Shown: positions 24,933 through 34,336 of the stretch, piece after piece
Layout: each line of letters starts with the position of its first letter
How positions within the stretch are numbered: position 1 is the stretch's first letter
Source of the DNA: Bacteroidia bacterium
GTDB taxonomy: Bacteria; Bacteroidota; Bacteroidia; Bacteroidales; Prolixibacteraceae
DNA: 64,000 nt
Direction: 5' to 3'
Assembly (NCBI GenBank): GCA_026391315.1
Contig: JAPLDT010000062.1
Span: 1-64,000, forward strand
Notes under the pieces: generated by a model
The model's database searches: none
Seen by the model: the letters and a program-made list of their open reading frames with translations, nothing else
What the model was told of the DNA's origin: nothing
Position numbers and translations under genes: made by a program

Positions 24933-25896
24933 ATATTTTGTCTATTAATTCATTGTACTCTTTTTCAGGATTGCTATGCATGGTAATTCCACCACCGCTT
25001 TTGTAAAAAAATTTGCCATTTATCTTCTCGATAAAACGAATCATGACAGCTGAGTCCAGATTATTCCCGTCAAAAATTCCAAAAACACCGGAATAGTACC
25101 CCCGTTCGTATCCTTCAGCCTCCTTAATTATTTTTAATGTAGAATCTTTAGGTGCCCCGCAAATGGATCCTGCCGGCAACAATTTGCATACAATTGATCC
25201 TATATTTGATTGATAACCGAGTGGTAATGTGCCTGAAATTTCCGAACTAACCTGAAGCAATCTCTTGTCATGCGCAACAATCTCCTCCAGATACCTGTAC
25301 CTCTTCACGTGAACATTGGTTGCCACCATGGATAAGTCGTTGCGAATCAAATCAACTATGGTAGCATGTTCTGCTTTTTCTTTTTCGTCAGCCATGATAA
25401 TATCTTCTGCGCCAGGGATCGCGGCATCAATCGTACCTTTCATGGGAAAGGAGGAAATTTCCCCATTCGATATCCTGACAAAACACTCTGGCGAAAAAAC
25501 AACAAACTGATCTTTGAACAGCAGACGGTAGGGAGCGCTGCTTTTTGCGAATATCCGTTTAAGGCTCCAATTGGTCTCTATTTCTGTCGGGAATGTCAGG
25601 TTTAGTAAGAACGTATTGCCCAAATGGATCTGATTCAGAACTTTCTGAAAGGCGGTAAGGTAAAGTGGGAAACCAATGGGGTTTTTACCAAAATGCAGAT
25701 GTTGTTTACCCATCACAGCAATATCTTTGTTGCGCAGTCCATTTGCCGAAAAATAAATCCCCTCCTTCGCCGCATCCTGGAAAGTATAAATAGCCGGACT
25801 ATTCATTTCATAATCAATGACAAACAAAAATGGAGTTCCCTTTTGTCCAAGATTGTTCATCTTTTGAATAAAAATATCAAGATTGGTTGTCAACAT
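24916..25896 (-). CDS. pabB: Aminodeoxychorismate synthase component I
   Basis: 326 aa. Chorismate-binding fold: NTFLLNLTFPTEI, FSPECFVRISNGEISSFPMKGTI, EKAEHATIVDLIRNDLS, LPAGSICGAPKDSTLKII and KSGGGITMHSNPEKEYNEL. With a glutamine amidotransferase partner (not in this window) it aminates chorismate on the folate route. It lacks the N-terminal third of longer PabB proteins but keeps the catalytic part, as in many Bacteroidetes. Its ATG is 2 bp after the Crp-family gene stop and its end overlaps pabC. Confidence 0.88.
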   Translation of the reverse strand: MLTTNLDIFIQKMNNLGQKGTPFLFVIDYEMNSPAIYTFQDAAKEGIYFSANGLRNKDIAVMGKQHLHFGKNPIGFPLYLTAFQKVLNQIHLGNTFLLNLTFPTEIETNWSLKRIFAKSSAPYRLLFKDQFVVFSPECFVRISNGEISSFPMKGTIDAAIPGAEDIIMADEKEKAEHATIVDLIRNDLSMVATNVHVKRYRYLEEIVAHDKRLLQVSSEISGTLPLGYQSNIGSIVCKLLPAGSICGAPKDSTLKIIKEAEGYERGYYSGVFGIFDGNNLDSAVMIRFIEKINGKFFYKSGGGITMHSNPEKEYNELIDKIYVTTH

Positions 25897-25898
25897 TG

Positions 25899-26570
25899 TT
25901 ACCGTCCAAGAATAGAATTTAGCTTTTTAAGATCTTTTATCACAATGTTATCCCTTGACCAGGTAAAAATATCTTGTTTTTCCATCTCCTGAATCGTTCG
26001 CGACAATGAAGGACGGGTAACGCCGAAAAGTTCTGCAAGATTGGTCTGAGTTTGGTCAATAGCCACGTAATTGTTCCCACCGCTTTTCACCATTTGCAAA
26101 ATGTAGTATGCAATCTTCTCTTTGATTGTTCTAAGGGATAAGAAGGTGATCTTACCGCTTAAAAATTGCGCTTTACCTGATACAATATTGATATAATTCA
26201 CCATTACCCGTGATTCAAGTGAAAGCATATCAGTAAATTCCTTTTTCAGAATAATCATGATTTTACCATCAGTTTTGGCGTTCAAAAAAACCGGAAATTT
26301 ACTCTTTGGCCCATAAAGAAAGGCAGCAGCAACCATTTGTGGAGGATCCAACTCCTCTATTTTTAGGGAATTTCCGGCAAAATCAACCATTTCGCCTTGA
26401 AGTCGACCCTCCATCAATAGAATGGCTTTGTCGACAGGATCTCCAGCCTGGGCTAAGAGTTCTCCGGTCCTAAAATGGCGGATCTGGTGCTTTACCTGAC
26501 TGAATAGAAGGGTAAGTTCCTCTAAAGTTAATCCCCTGAATAGCGGAGAGTTCAATAAAATTGGATACAT
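25899..26570 (-). CDS. Crp/Fnr-family transcriptional regulator
   Basis: 223 aa. N-terminal cyclic-nucleotide-binding-type barrel (LLAQAGDPVDKAILLMEGRLQGEMVD in part) and a long dimer helix. The C-terminal winged helix has TQTNLAELFGVTRPSLSRTIQEMEKQ. No N-terminal Cys cluster is seen, so it is not a classical oxygen-sensing FNR. A ferredoxin gene is divergent to it and a perfect TGTAAC-AAAT-GTTACA palindrome lies between them. The class often placed like this in anaerobes is HcpR, which responds to nitrosative stress; that is inference. It reads into pabB with a 2-bp gap. Confidence 0.85.
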   Translation of the reverse strand: MYPILLNSPLFRGLTLEELTLLFSQVKHQIRHFRTGELLAQAGDPVDKAILLMEGRLQGEMVDFAGNSLKIEELDPPQMVAAAFLYGPKSKFPVFLNAKTDGKIMIILKKEFTDMLSLESRVMVNYINIVSGKAQFLSGKITFLSLRTIKEKIAYYILQMVKSGGNNYVAIDQTQTNLAELFGVTRPSLSRTIQEMEKQDIFTWSRDNIVIKDLKKLNSILGR

Positions 26571-26591
26571 AACAGTAAATTCTATTGTAAA

Positions 26592-26636
26592 TGTAACAAA
26601 TGTTACAGATTAAGCTTAATGTATGTACTACTTTTG
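26592..26636 (+). promoter_or_regulatory. Crp/Fnr-type operator and promoter of the ferredoxin gene
   Basis: A perfect 16-bp palindrome TGTAACAAATGTTACA (26592-26607) and a -7 element TACTTTTG (26629-26636). The palindrome centre is about 43 bp upstream of the predicted transcript start, the class II activator position. A second palindrome ATTAAGCTTAAT (26609-26620) lies between. The same site is 22 bp upstream of the divergent regulator's own start and could autoregulate it. Confidence 0.7.
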
Positions 26637-26694
26637 ATTCGGAAAGTAACTTTTATTGTTAGGTTATTAACCGTGGAAAATAAAAAAAAGGATT

Positions 26695-27576
26695 ATGAAG
26701 CGAGATATTATTAAAATTGATGAAGAAAAATGCACCGGTTGCGGAGACTGCGTGCCAAATTGTCATGAAGGAGCATTGCAGATCATTGACGGGAAGGTTC
26801 GGCTCGTAAGTGAATTGATGTGCGATGGGTTGGGGGCTTGCATTGGCCATTGCCCGGAAGGCGCCATCACCATCGAACAACGGGAGGCTGAGCCTTATGA
26901 TGAGTTAAAGGTCATGGAAGCAATGGTTTTAAAGGGATTTAATACCGTTATTGCCCATTTGCGACACCTCAGGGAGCACAGTGAAACCTTTTACCTGAAA
27001 CAAGGTATGGGTTATTTGATTGAACATGAAGCGACTTTGTCTTTTGCTATCCAAGATGTAAAAAATGCTGTACATCAGACAGTTGCGCCTGCGAATAATC
27101 CTTCCTGTAGTGGGGGTTGTCCGGGTTCGCAGACGGTAGTTTTTGATTCTTCCACACTTAGACCTGTTGGAAACACGCAAACTGTACCTCTAGCTTCTCA
27201 ATTGAGGCAATGGCCTGTGCAGTTGCATTTGATTAATCCTGCCGCTATCTATTTTCAGGGTTCCGATCTCTTGGTTGCATCCGATTGTTCAGCCTTTTCT
27301 TTGGGCGACTTTCATTCCAATTGGTTAAAAAACAGATCATTGGTAATAGCTTGTCCTAAATTGGACCAAGGAAAGGAGATTTACCTGAAAAAATTAATAG
27401 ATCTTGTTGAACAATCAAAAGTTAATACGATTACGGTGCTAATCATGGAAGTGCCTTGCTGCGGAGGATTGTTGCAATTGGTTCAAATGGCCGTTCAGCG
27501 TTCAGTGAGAAAAGTTCCCGTAAAGGCCGTAACTGTCAGTATCAAAGGCGAAATATTAAATGAACAGTGGGTTTAA
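26695..27576 (+). CDS. 4Fe-4S ferredoxin-domain protein
   Basis: 293 aa. The N-terminus has CTGCGDCVPNC (Cys13, 16, 19, 23), a full 4Fe-4S motif, and a second cluster-like set CDGLGACIGHCPEGAI (Cys43, 49, 53) lacking the usual first spacing. A CSGGCPGS motif occurs near residue 140 and a CCGG pair near the C-terminus. Cytosolic, no signal peptide. Such proteins occur next to HcpR-type regulators and cupins in anaerobes, probably passing electrons to a redox partner. A cupin gene follows 51 bp later. Exact role unknown. Confidence 0.8.
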   Translation: MKRDIIKIDEEKCTGCGDCVPNCHEGALQIIDGKVRLVSELMCDGLGACIGHCPEGAITIEQREAEPYDELKVMEAMVLKGFNTVIAHLRHLREHSETFYLKQGMGYLIEHEATLSFAIQDVKNAVHQTVAPANNPSCSGGCPGSQTVVFDSSTLRPVGNTQTVPLASQLRQWPVQLHLINPAAIYFQGSDLLVASDCSAFSLGDFHSNWLKNRSLVIACPKLDQGKEIYLKKLIDLVEQSKVNTITVLIMEVPCCGGLLQLVQMAVQRSVRKVPVKAVTVSIKGEILNEQWV

Positions 27577-27627
27577 TATATTTATGTATCTTATTTTAAA
27601 TTAATAACTTATAAAATAGTTTATACA

Positions 27628-27969
27628 ATGGAATCAGCAAAAATATTCAATTTGGCAGCAGATATTGCCTATTCAAAAGATGCTGTTGTCAGCAAAACAA
27701 TAATTAAAAAATCGGTCGGAACTGTAACCCTTTTCGCCTTTGATGCCGGACAGGGCCTAAGTCAGCATGTTGCACCTTTTGATGCATTGGTTCAGATTCT
27801 GGATGGCGAGTGTTCCTTTTCCATCGAAGAAACAAAATATGAAATGGCATTGGGTGACTGTATCATCTTACCTGCTGGTAAAGTACATGCAGTAGAGGCA
27901 CTTGTACCTTTCAAAATGCTGTTAACGATGATTAAAGCAGGCGATTTTCCGGTGAGTCGGGCAGAATGA
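27628..27969 (+). CDS. Small cupin-domain protein
   Basis: 113 aa, a single cupin barrel. Motif 1-like GQGLSQHVAPFDALVQILDG and motif 2-like LGDCIILPAGKVHAVEA, with His residues able to bind a metal. It follows the ferredoxin gene on the same strand and may share its promoter. Function (sensor, isomerase or storage) cannot be told. Confidence 0.8.
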   Translation: MESAKIFNLAADIAYSKDAVVSKTIIKKSVGTVTLFAFDAGQGLSQHVAPFDALVQILDGECSFSIEETKYEMALGDCIILPAGKVHAVEALVPFKMLLTMIKAGDFPVSRAE

Positions 27970-28078
27970 TGCCAGAATAGTCCTGCCTTCGCCGCTAAAT
28001 TCAACTCTAGGTGTACCCTAATTTTTCATAAAAAGGTATTGGTTTTGATTATCTTTGTATCAAAATCATTATAGTATT

Positions 28079-28669
28079 ATGAAGCGTCTGGGTACCTATT
28101 TTTTACAGGGATTGTTGCTGATCTCACCACTGGCAGCAACGGTATATATTGTATTCTTCCTTTTTCAGTTTACGGATGGCTTGTTAAGTACTTACCTCGA
28201 GAAATATTTTCAACTAAGAATTCCTGGTCTTGGCATATTAATCATTGTTTTCTTGCTTATATTTTTGGGAATAATTGGGGAAACAATTTTTGCTAAACCT
28301 GTCAAGTTACTTATTAATAGAATTTTAAACAGAACACCCATCCTTCGATTGATATATACTTCATTCAAGGACTTGTTCTCCGCTTTTGTCGGGAAAGAGA
28401 AGAAATTTCACCGTCCGGTCGTTGTTTTGGTGGATGAGAAGAATGATATCTGGAGAATGGGGTTCTTGACCAACGATAAAATGGGTGAAATGGGGCTGGA
28501 TGGGAAGGTTGCGGTCTATTTCCCATTGTCCTACAACATCTCAGGTATATTGTACATCGTTCCTGCAAACAGGATCAAACCACTAAACATCTCACCGGCT
28601 GAAGCCATGAAATTTATTTTGTCCGGAGGGGTTTCTGAGATGGATGGTTTATCGGATAAAACCGTTTAG
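28079..28669 (+). CDS. DUF502 membrane protein
   Basis: 196 aa from the ATG at 28079 (a TTG lies eight codons earlier). Two N-terminal membrane helices (FLQGLLLISPLAATVYIVFFLFQF and IPGLGILIIVFLLIFLGIIG, each in part) and a soluble part with RTPILRLIYTSFKDLFSAFVG and PLSYNISGILYIVP, the DUF502 signature. Inner-membrane protein of unknown role. A TATCTTTG -7 word at 28050-28057 could be its promoter. Confidence 0.85.
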   Translation: MKRLGTYFLQGLLLISPLAATVYIVFFLFQFTDGLLSTYLEKYFQLRIPGLGILIIVFLLIFLGIIGETIFAKPVKLLINRILNRTPILRLIYTSFKDLFSAFVGKEKKFHRPVVVLVDEKNDIWRMGFLTNDKMGEMGLDGKVAVYFPLSYNISGILYIVPANRIKPLNISPAEAMKFILSGGVSEMDGLSDKTV

Positions 28670-28748
28670 CCTACTGACAAATTTACATTCTGTTTTTTTG
28701 GTTTACTTTTTGCTGTTTACTATTTGGTTAAATTTTAAAAACAAAGTT

Positions 28749-29423
28749 ATGATCTGGATTATTTTTATTGGATTTGCATTGGCCAGCTGGCTGGTCAGTC
28801 ATCAGTTGAAAAGCAGGTTTGCCAATTATTCCAAAATACCCACTGCAAACGGCATGTCCGGCAAAGAAGTCGTTGAAAAAATGCTGCGGGATAATAATAT
28901 CTATGGTGTCAAAATTGAATCGGTAGAAGGAGAATTGACCGATCATTATAATCCAGCCGATAAAACCATAAATCTCAGTGAAGAAGTTTATTACGGAACG
29001 AATGTGGCTGCAGCAGCGGTTGCGGCCCACGAAACAGGTCATGCATTACAACACGCTCAGGCCTATGCATGGCTTGGGTTGCGCTCTTCTCTCGTCCCGG
29101 CCGTTAGTTTCAGTTCAAGATACATGCAGTGGATTTTGCTTGGGGGTATCCTACTGATAAATACATTTCCCGCACTTCTGCTTTTTGGCATTTTCCTTTT
29201 TGCCATGACGACACTCTTCAGTTTCATCACTTTACCAGTTGAAATAAATGCAAGCAACAGGGCTTTGGTCTGGTTGCAAACCAGTGGCATTACAACTACT
29301 CAGACTCATGAGAAAGCTGAAGATGCGCTTAAATGGGCTGGTTACACCTATGTCATTGCAGCTTTAGGATCATTGGCTACTTTGTTGTATTATATCTCAA
29401 TTTATATGGGCAGAAGGAATTAA
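28749..29423 (+). CDS. Putative neutral zinc metallopeptidase (Zn_peptidase_2), membrane-bound
   Basis: 225 aa-class protein from the ATG at 28749 (MIWIIFIG). The longer upstream reading overlaps the DUF502 gene. Membrane helix at the N-terminus, then TINLSEEVYYGTNVAAAAVAAHETGHALQH in part, with the HExxH zinc motif at His94-Glu95-His98, and two or three further membrane helices. Typical of the YugP-like family, predicted integral-membrane peptidases with unknown substrate. Confidence 0.88.
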   Translation: MIWIIFIGFALASWLVSHQLKSRFANYSKIPTANGMSGKEVVEKMLRDNNIYGVKIESVEGELTDHYNPADKTINLSEEVYYGTNVAAAAVAAHETGHALQHAQAYAWLGLRSSLVPAVSFSSRYMQWILLGGILLINTFPALLLFGIFLFAMTTLFSFITLPVEINASNRALVWLQTSGITTTQTHEKAEDALKWAGYTYVIAALGSLATLLYYISIYMGRRN

Positions 29424-29497
29424 TTAGTTTCAATTTTTGCCGCTGCTGTGAGATTTGATTTTCTGTTGTATATTTTAATGCCCCCTAAAACATTTAA

Positions 29498-30703
29498 TTA
29501 CATTGTATTTCCTGATTGGTTGACGAATGGCGCCCTTTTAAATTCCGCATTTCTGTCAAACAGGTAACGATAAGTCACATGTGTCTTATAGATTGAGCCT
29601 CCAATGAACGAAGCAACTTTCATCATCACTGGGTTAAAATCGCCAATCCAGTTCAATTCAAAGGTTTTGTATTTAAAAGTCGGCTTGAGAATTTGTTTCT
29701 GGAAAAACAGTACCAAGGCTCCCTCAACGCCTTTGTTCTGAAATGAAGGAATTACCCCAAAGATACGACCTATTACCCTGTCAACGCTGTGGCTGATTCT
29801 AAGTTCCCAAATAAATCGCAACTTATTGAACCAATTGAATTTACCATTAAATTTTTTTGTGATCTGACCGATATCGGGCATCATGATAAAAAAGGCAATT
29901 GGTTCGCCTTTGTGATAACCGTAAATGATGAGTCTTTCATCCATGATGGGCTCCATCGATTTGAGCAACGATAAGGCCTCCTGGTCAGTAATATCTTTTG
30001 TGCCCGTAAACTTGCTCCATGCCTGGTTGTAGATAATTTTAAAATCAAGGGCAAATTGGGTATTTCCTTTTTCAATCAATTTAAACTCGTAATCAGGATT
30101 GGTCAATATCCTGCTTGCTGTTCTGTGCAGAACCGGATGAAGATCAGAAGTATCCTCAAAGGTACGCTGATAAGTATATTGGTTGAAATAGTTTTTGAAT
30201 CCATACCCCTCAAACAGATCCTTGTAATAAGGGTAATTGTAAGGCATTTGAAAGACCGGTTCATGAAAACCATCCACAAGACATCCCCAAAAAGCATCCC
30301 GCATTCCCGGATTTATCGGACCGTCCATCGCCTGAAGGTGATTGGATTGTAACCATTCCTTTGCTACATCAAAAAGCATTTCGGCAACCTCCATGTCATT
30401 GACAGCGTCAAAAAATCCAACACCTCCGGTAGGTATGTCATGCTGAGTAAAGGAATCTTCCATATAAAAGGCAGCAATCCTTCCCAGGCACTGTCCTTTA
30501 GAATCTTTTAGAATCCATCTTGTGATATCTCCCTTTTTGAGTTGCTTGTTGTGGTTTTTGTCAAAAATCTCTTCAACCTGAATATCCAAAGGACGGTTCC
30601 AATTGTTGTCATTGCCATACAGTGCCGCCGGAAATCCATGAAATTCCTTAATTTGTGCAGAATTTTTAACTTCAATAATTAAGTACTGTGCTTTGGACGA
30701 CAT
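29498..30703 (-). CDS. Conserved protein of unknown function, GNAT-like C-terminal half
   Basis: 401 aa from the ATG at 30703 (MSSKAQYLIIEVKN); a longer reading to 30781 is possible. The N-terminal half has FHGFPAALYGNDNNWNRPL and GRIAAFYM, and the middle GPINPGMRDAFWGCLVDGF. The second half resembles an N-acyltransferase fold (EPIAFFIMMPDIGQI, IFGVIPSFQNKGVEGALV with a pantetheine-loop-like Gly segment). I recognise it as a widespread Bacteroidetes hypothetical. A cytosolic acyltransferase role is plausible but unproven. Convergent with the Zn-peptidase gene. Confidence 0.6.
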   Translation of the reverse strand: MSSKAQYLIIEVKNSAQIKEFHGFPAALYGNDNNWNRPLDIQVEEIFDKNHNKQLKKGDITRWILKDSKGQCLGRIAAFYMEDSFTQHDIPTGGVGFFDAVNDMEVAEMLFDVAKEWLQSNHLQAMDGPINPGMRDAFWGCLVDGFHEPVFQMPYNYPYYKDLFEGYGFKNYFNQYTYQRTFEDTSDLHPVLHRTASRILTNPDYEFKLIEKGNTQFALDFKIIYNQAWSKFTGTKDITDQEALSLLKSMEPIMDERLIIYGYHKGEPIAFFIMMPDIGQITKKFNGKFNWFNKLRFIWELRISHSVDRVIGRIFGVIPSFQNKGVEGALVLFFQKQILKPTFKYKTFELNWIGDFNPVMMKVASFIGGSIYKTHVTYRYLFDRNAEFKRAPFVNQSGNTM

Positions 30704-30879
30704 ATTTTTCCGGTTAGTTTGCAGGTCAAATGTAAAAATTCCTTTTTGTTTGGGAAACAAAATCTTTGTAAAATGTATCATATTAGGTTACAGGCTGATT
30801 GCAAAATTTCATATTTTTCAGTAGCTTTGAGTATCACATGCGCGTCAATTTTGACCATAAAAAACAATATTATAAACAA

Positions 30880-30938
30880 ATGAAATACCCATGAGACAAA
30901 TATCACACCAACCGAAAATGAATATGTGGGTATTCCAT
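30880..30938 (+). repeat. 59-bp palindromic repeat, copy B
   Basis: Begins ATGAAATACCCA and ends TGGGTATTCCAT (12-bp stem, one G-T), with centre CACACCAACCGAAAATG. Same length as copy A in the opposite orientation. It ends 29 bp before the ATG of the serine hydrolase gene. Confidence 0.8.
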
Positions 30939-30967
30939 GTGGCAATTAAAAAACAAATTATATACAC

Positions 30968-32326
30968 ATGAAAAGAAGTATCTGGATTCCACTTCTCATA
31001 GTTGCTGCAATTCTCATCATTGGAACATCTCAGTATCCGAAATTAAGCATTGCAACTGGATATGGAGCAAAATGTATGGCTTCAGGGGTATTTGTTGCAG
31101 GTCGTGAGGCAAACAGCGTAAAAGAGAATGATCTTGATTATTCCATTGTAAAATACACCACAAGCCATGTTGATTATCAGGAGAAGAGTGTAACCACGAC
31201 TATTTTTGGACTTGCCAAACAAAAAGCGATCTACCGTGAAGGTCTGGGATGCTGTTTGGTTACAGAACGGCAATTATTTCAGCATTTGGTAGCCCCTTCG
31301 CTGCAAAAAATAGCATCAGTGACGTCATGGAGGAATCCCTGGCCTGACGGGGAGGGTAAAAGTGACTCCTTGTTTTCTGAACTGGATACCACGAAACTAC
31401 AAAATGCGGTTGGTTGGGCCTTTGATGAATCAGGAGTGAAGTTAAAGAGAACTGCAGCAGTGGTGGTTATTTACAAAGGAAAGCTGGTTACAGAACAGTA
31501 TTGGAAAGAGCAATCCATTACTCCCGACACCAGACTTTGGGGTTGGTCAATGAACAAAAGCATTGTAAATGCGATGATTGGGGTCCTGGTTAAGCAGGGA
31601 AGGATGTCTGTTCAGGCTTTAGCACCGATCGAAGAGTGGCTTCGCGATAAGCGCAGGGAAATAAAAATAAATGACCTTTTGCACATGAGCAGTGGTCTGA
31701 AATGGAATGAAGATTATGGCGATCTTTCGGATGTTACCACGATGCTGTACAAGGAACAAGACTGTTACAAATTTGCCATTGGATTCCCATCGGAGAAAAT
31801 TCCGGACAGCGAATGGAAATACTCCTCTGGAACAACCAATATTCTTTCCGGGATAATCAGAAAAACATTGAAAAATGATCAACAATACTTCGAGTTTCCT
31901 TACCATGAAATTGCCAATAAAATTGGAATGTCCAGCTTAATTTTAGAGACGGACGCCAATGGAAATTTTGTTGGTTCCTCGTATGGATACGCAACAGCAC
32001 GGGATTGGGCCAAATTTGGTCAATTGTATTTGCAAGATGGTGTTTGGAAGGGAGATAGCATCTTACCAAAGGGATGGGTATCTTATACTACAACATCAGC
32101 CAAGGCTGCGAATGGTAAATATGGTGCGTTCTTCTGGCTTAATCGCTCAGGGAGCATGCCAGATGTTCCAGAAGATATGTTCGCATGTCAAGGTCACAGA
32201 GGCCAGCGCGTGTTCATTATTCCATCCAAACAACTGGTGGTTGTCCGATTGGGTTTTGGCGAGGAAAAATTTGACCACAATCAATTTTTAAAAGGGATTT
32301 TGTCGGCATTTGCTCCTTCGAAATAG
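30968..32326 (+). CDS. Serine hydrolase (class C beta-lactamase-related)
   Basis: 452 aa. N-terminal membrane anchor or signal (WIPLLIVAAILIIGTS). Ser-x-x-Lys catalytic motif SMNK (Ser194, Lys197), second motif YSSG (Tyr285) and a C-terminal HRGQRVFIIPSKQLVVV block matching the third motif region. The family includes penicillin-binding proteins, esterases and 6-aminohexanoate hydrolase-like enzymes. A periplasmic or cell-surface hydrolase is likely; a resistance role is not indicated. A palindromic repeat lies just upstream. Confidence 0.85.
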   Translation: MKRSIWIPLLIVAAILIIGTSQYPKLSIATGYGAKCMASGVFVAGREANSVKENDLDYSIVKYTTSHVDYQEKSVTTTIFGLAKQKAIYREGLGCCLVTERQLFQHLVAPSLQKIASVTSWRNPWPDGEGKSDSLFSELDTTKLQNAVGWAFDESGVKLKRTAAVVVIYKGKLVTEQYWKEQSITPDTRLWGWSMNKSIVNAMIGVLVKQGRMSVQALAPIEEWLRDKRREIKINDLLHMSSGLKWNEDYGDLSDVTTMLYKEQDCYKFAIGFPSEKIPDSEWKYSSGTTNILSGIIRKTLKNDQQYFEFPYHEIANKIGMSSLILETDANGNFVGSSYGYATARDWAKFGQLYLQDGVWKGDSILPKGWVSYTTTSAKAANGKYGAFFWLNRSGSMPDVPEDMFACQGHRGQRVFIIPSKQLVVVRLGFGEEKFDHNQFLKGILSAFAPSK

Positions 32327-32392
32327 GTTTGCATTTTGTTGAGTTCTCATTTAGAACGACAGTTTTGCCATTATTATTTACCTTTGTCAGCT

Positions 32393-33427
32393 ATGGAGCC
32401 GTATAGAACGAAATTTTTACCCCCTGAATGGTATCCGCAAAGTGGAGTCATGTTAACATGGCCTCATGCAAAGAGTGATTGGATTGATCTTTTAGATGAG
32501 GTAGAAGCTTGTTTTATATTAATAGCCAATGAGATACTAAAAGAAGAAAAGCTATTGGTGGTCTGCTCCAATCCTGATGCCGTTGCTTTGAAGATTGATC
32601 AATCTTTGGCCGGGAATCTGCTTTTGATCCAACTCGATTCCAACGATACATGGGCCAGAGATCATGGACCGGTTACCGTGATGGTCAATGGTACACCTCA
32701 ATTGTATGATTTTCAGTTCAATGGTTGGGGATTGAAGTTTCCTGCCTGGCTGGATAATCAAATAACTGATCAAATGTTCAAAGTCGGACTTTTCTCTAAA
32801 AGTGTCAGGTACACCAATCGCATGAATTTTGTTTTCGAAGGGGGAAGTTTTGAGACGGACGGGTTGGGAACCATGCTCACCACTGAAGCTTGCCTGCTTT
32901 CAAAGAACAGAAATCAGAATATGACGAAACAGGAGATAGAGTCCTATTTAATTAAAACGTTTGATATTCAGCGAATTCTTTGGCTATCATCCGGTTATCT
33001 GGCCGGAGATGACACAGATAGCCACATAGATACATTGGCACGGTTTTGCCACGAGAAGTGTATCGCTTACGTCAAATGCAGTGATCCTTCGGATGAGCAT
33101 TACCTTCAACTAAAACAAATGGAGGAGGAGATCAAATCGTTTAAAACCTTTGATGGAAAAGCATATGAGCTAATAGAACTTCCAATGGCCAATTATGTGG
33201 AAGATGAAACAGGCGCCAGATTGCCGGCAACATATGCCAATTTTTTGATTATCAATAATAAAGTACTTATACCATTCTATTCCACTGCCAAGGATGAAAT
33301 TGCCCGTATGAACCTGCAAAAAGCATTTCCTGACCGGGAGGTAGTTGGCATTGAGTGCTCAACTTTGATAAAACAGCATGGATCGCTTCACTGTGTTACC
33401 ATGCAGCTACCGTTCGGTGTAATATAA
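32393..33427 (+). CDS. aguA: Agmatine deiminase
   Basis: 344 aa from the ATG at 32393 (MEPYRTKFLPPEWYPQSG). It converts agmatine to N-carbamoylputrescine and ammonia. Signature blocks GVMLTWPHAKSDW, SNDTWARDHGP, FVFEGGSFETDGLG, GDDTDSHIDTLARF and the catalytic cysteine near the end in HGSLHCVTMQLP (Cys334). A TACCTTTG -7-like word ends 6 bp before the start codon. The next gene encodes the following step of the pathway. Confidence 0.95.
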   Translation: MEPYRTKFLPPEWYPQSGVMLTWPHAKSDWIDLLDEVEACFILIANEILKEEKLLVVCSNPDAVALKIDQSLAGNLLLIQLDSNDTWARDHGPVTVMVNGTPQLYDFQFNGWGLKFPAWLDNQITDQMFKVGLFSKSVRYTNRMNFVFEGGSFETDGLGTMLTTEACLLSKNRNQNMTKQEIESYLIKTFDIQRILWLSSGYLAGDDTDSHIDTLARFCHEKCIAYVKCSDPSDEHYLQLKQMEEEIKSFKTFDGKAYELIELPMANYVEDETGARLPATYANFLIINNKVLIPFYSTAKDEIARMNLQKAFPDREVVGIECSTLIKQHGSLHCVTMQLPFGVI

Positions 33428-33456
33428 AACTGTAAAATTACCTAGTAATCAATGAT

Positions 33457-34335
33457 ATGCTAAAAGTAGCCCTTATCCAGCAATCCAACTCTTCTGATGT
33501 TGGTTTGAACAGAAAGAAACTGACCGAAAATATTAAAAAATGCGCATCAGAAGGTGCTGAATTGGTTGTTTTGCAGGAATTGCACCAGTCACTTTATTTC
33601 TGCCAGACTGAGGACACGGCCAATTTCGATTTGGCTGAAATTATTCCGGGAAAATCTTCCGAATACTATGGTAAACTTGCCAGTGAGTTACAGATAGTAT
33701 TGGTTACATCACTTTTCGAGAAGAGGGCAGCTGGTTTGTACCACAATACAGCAGTGATTTTCGAAAAGGATGGTTCAATAGCAGGGATTTACCGTAAAAT
33801 GCACATTCCGGATGATCCCAACTATTATGAAAAATTCTATTTCACACCAGGCGACCTGGGTTTTAAGCCAATACAAACCTCGGTAGGGAAATTGGGGGTA
33901 TTGGTCTGCTGGGATCAATGGTACCCTGAAGCCGCTCGTTTAATGGCGCTTGCCGGCGCTCAAATCCTAATCTATCCTACAGCTATTGGTTGGACATACA
34001 GGGACACTGAATCTGAACAAAAAAGGCAACTGGATGCATGGCTTATGGTTCAGAGAGGACATGCGATTGCCAACGGCATTCCGGTAATTGCAGTTAATCG
34101 CACTGGAGTAGAGATCGATTATTCAACTAATACACAAGGAATTAAATTTTGGGGACATAGTTTTGTCGCTGGTCCTCAGGGTGAATTTTTAGCATTGGCA
34201 CCAGAGGCAGAAGATGCCAATCTGCTTGTAGACATTGACCTCGATAATTCCGAAAATGTGAGAAGATGGTGGCCATTTTTAAGAGACAGAAGGATTGATG
34301 CATACGAGGATTTAACCAAACGTTATCTTGATTGA
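33457..34335 (+). CDS. aguB: N-carbamoylputrescine amidase
   Basis: 292 aa. Carbon-nitrogen hydrolase with the Glu41 (LQELHQS), Lys114 (YRKMHIP) and Cys151 (LVCWDQWYPE) triad. The segments DPNYYEKFYFTPGDLGF and WPFLRDRRIDAYEDL are typical of AguB. It hydrolyses N-carbamoylputrescine to putrescine, CO2 and ammonia. It lies 29 bp after aguA. Confidence 0.95.
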   Translation: MLKVALIQQSNSSDVGLNRKKLTENIKKCASEGAELVVLQELHQSLYFCQTEDTANFDLAEIIPGKSSEYYGKLASELQIVLVTSLFEKRAAGLYHNTAVIFEKDGSIAGIYRKMHIPDDPNYYEKFYFTPGDLGFKPIQTSVGKLGVLVCWDQWYPEAARLMALAGAQILIYPTAIGWTYRDTESEQKRQLDAWLMVQRGHAIANGIPVIAVNRTGVEIDYSTNTQGIKFWGHSFVAGPQGEFLALAPEAEDANLLVDIDLDNSENVRRWWPFLRDRRIDAYEDLTKRYLD

Positions 34336-34336
34336 A

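Noticed and set aside
30782-30967. Possible small gene between the GNAT-like gene and the serine hydrolase
   Set aside because: No open frame with a plausible start; the region holds the palindromic repeat copy B only.
32379-32393. Leaderless aguA transcript suggested by TACCTTTG 6 bp before the ATG
   Set aside because: No -33 TTG at the right distance, so the -7 match alone is not enough to claim leaderless transcription.
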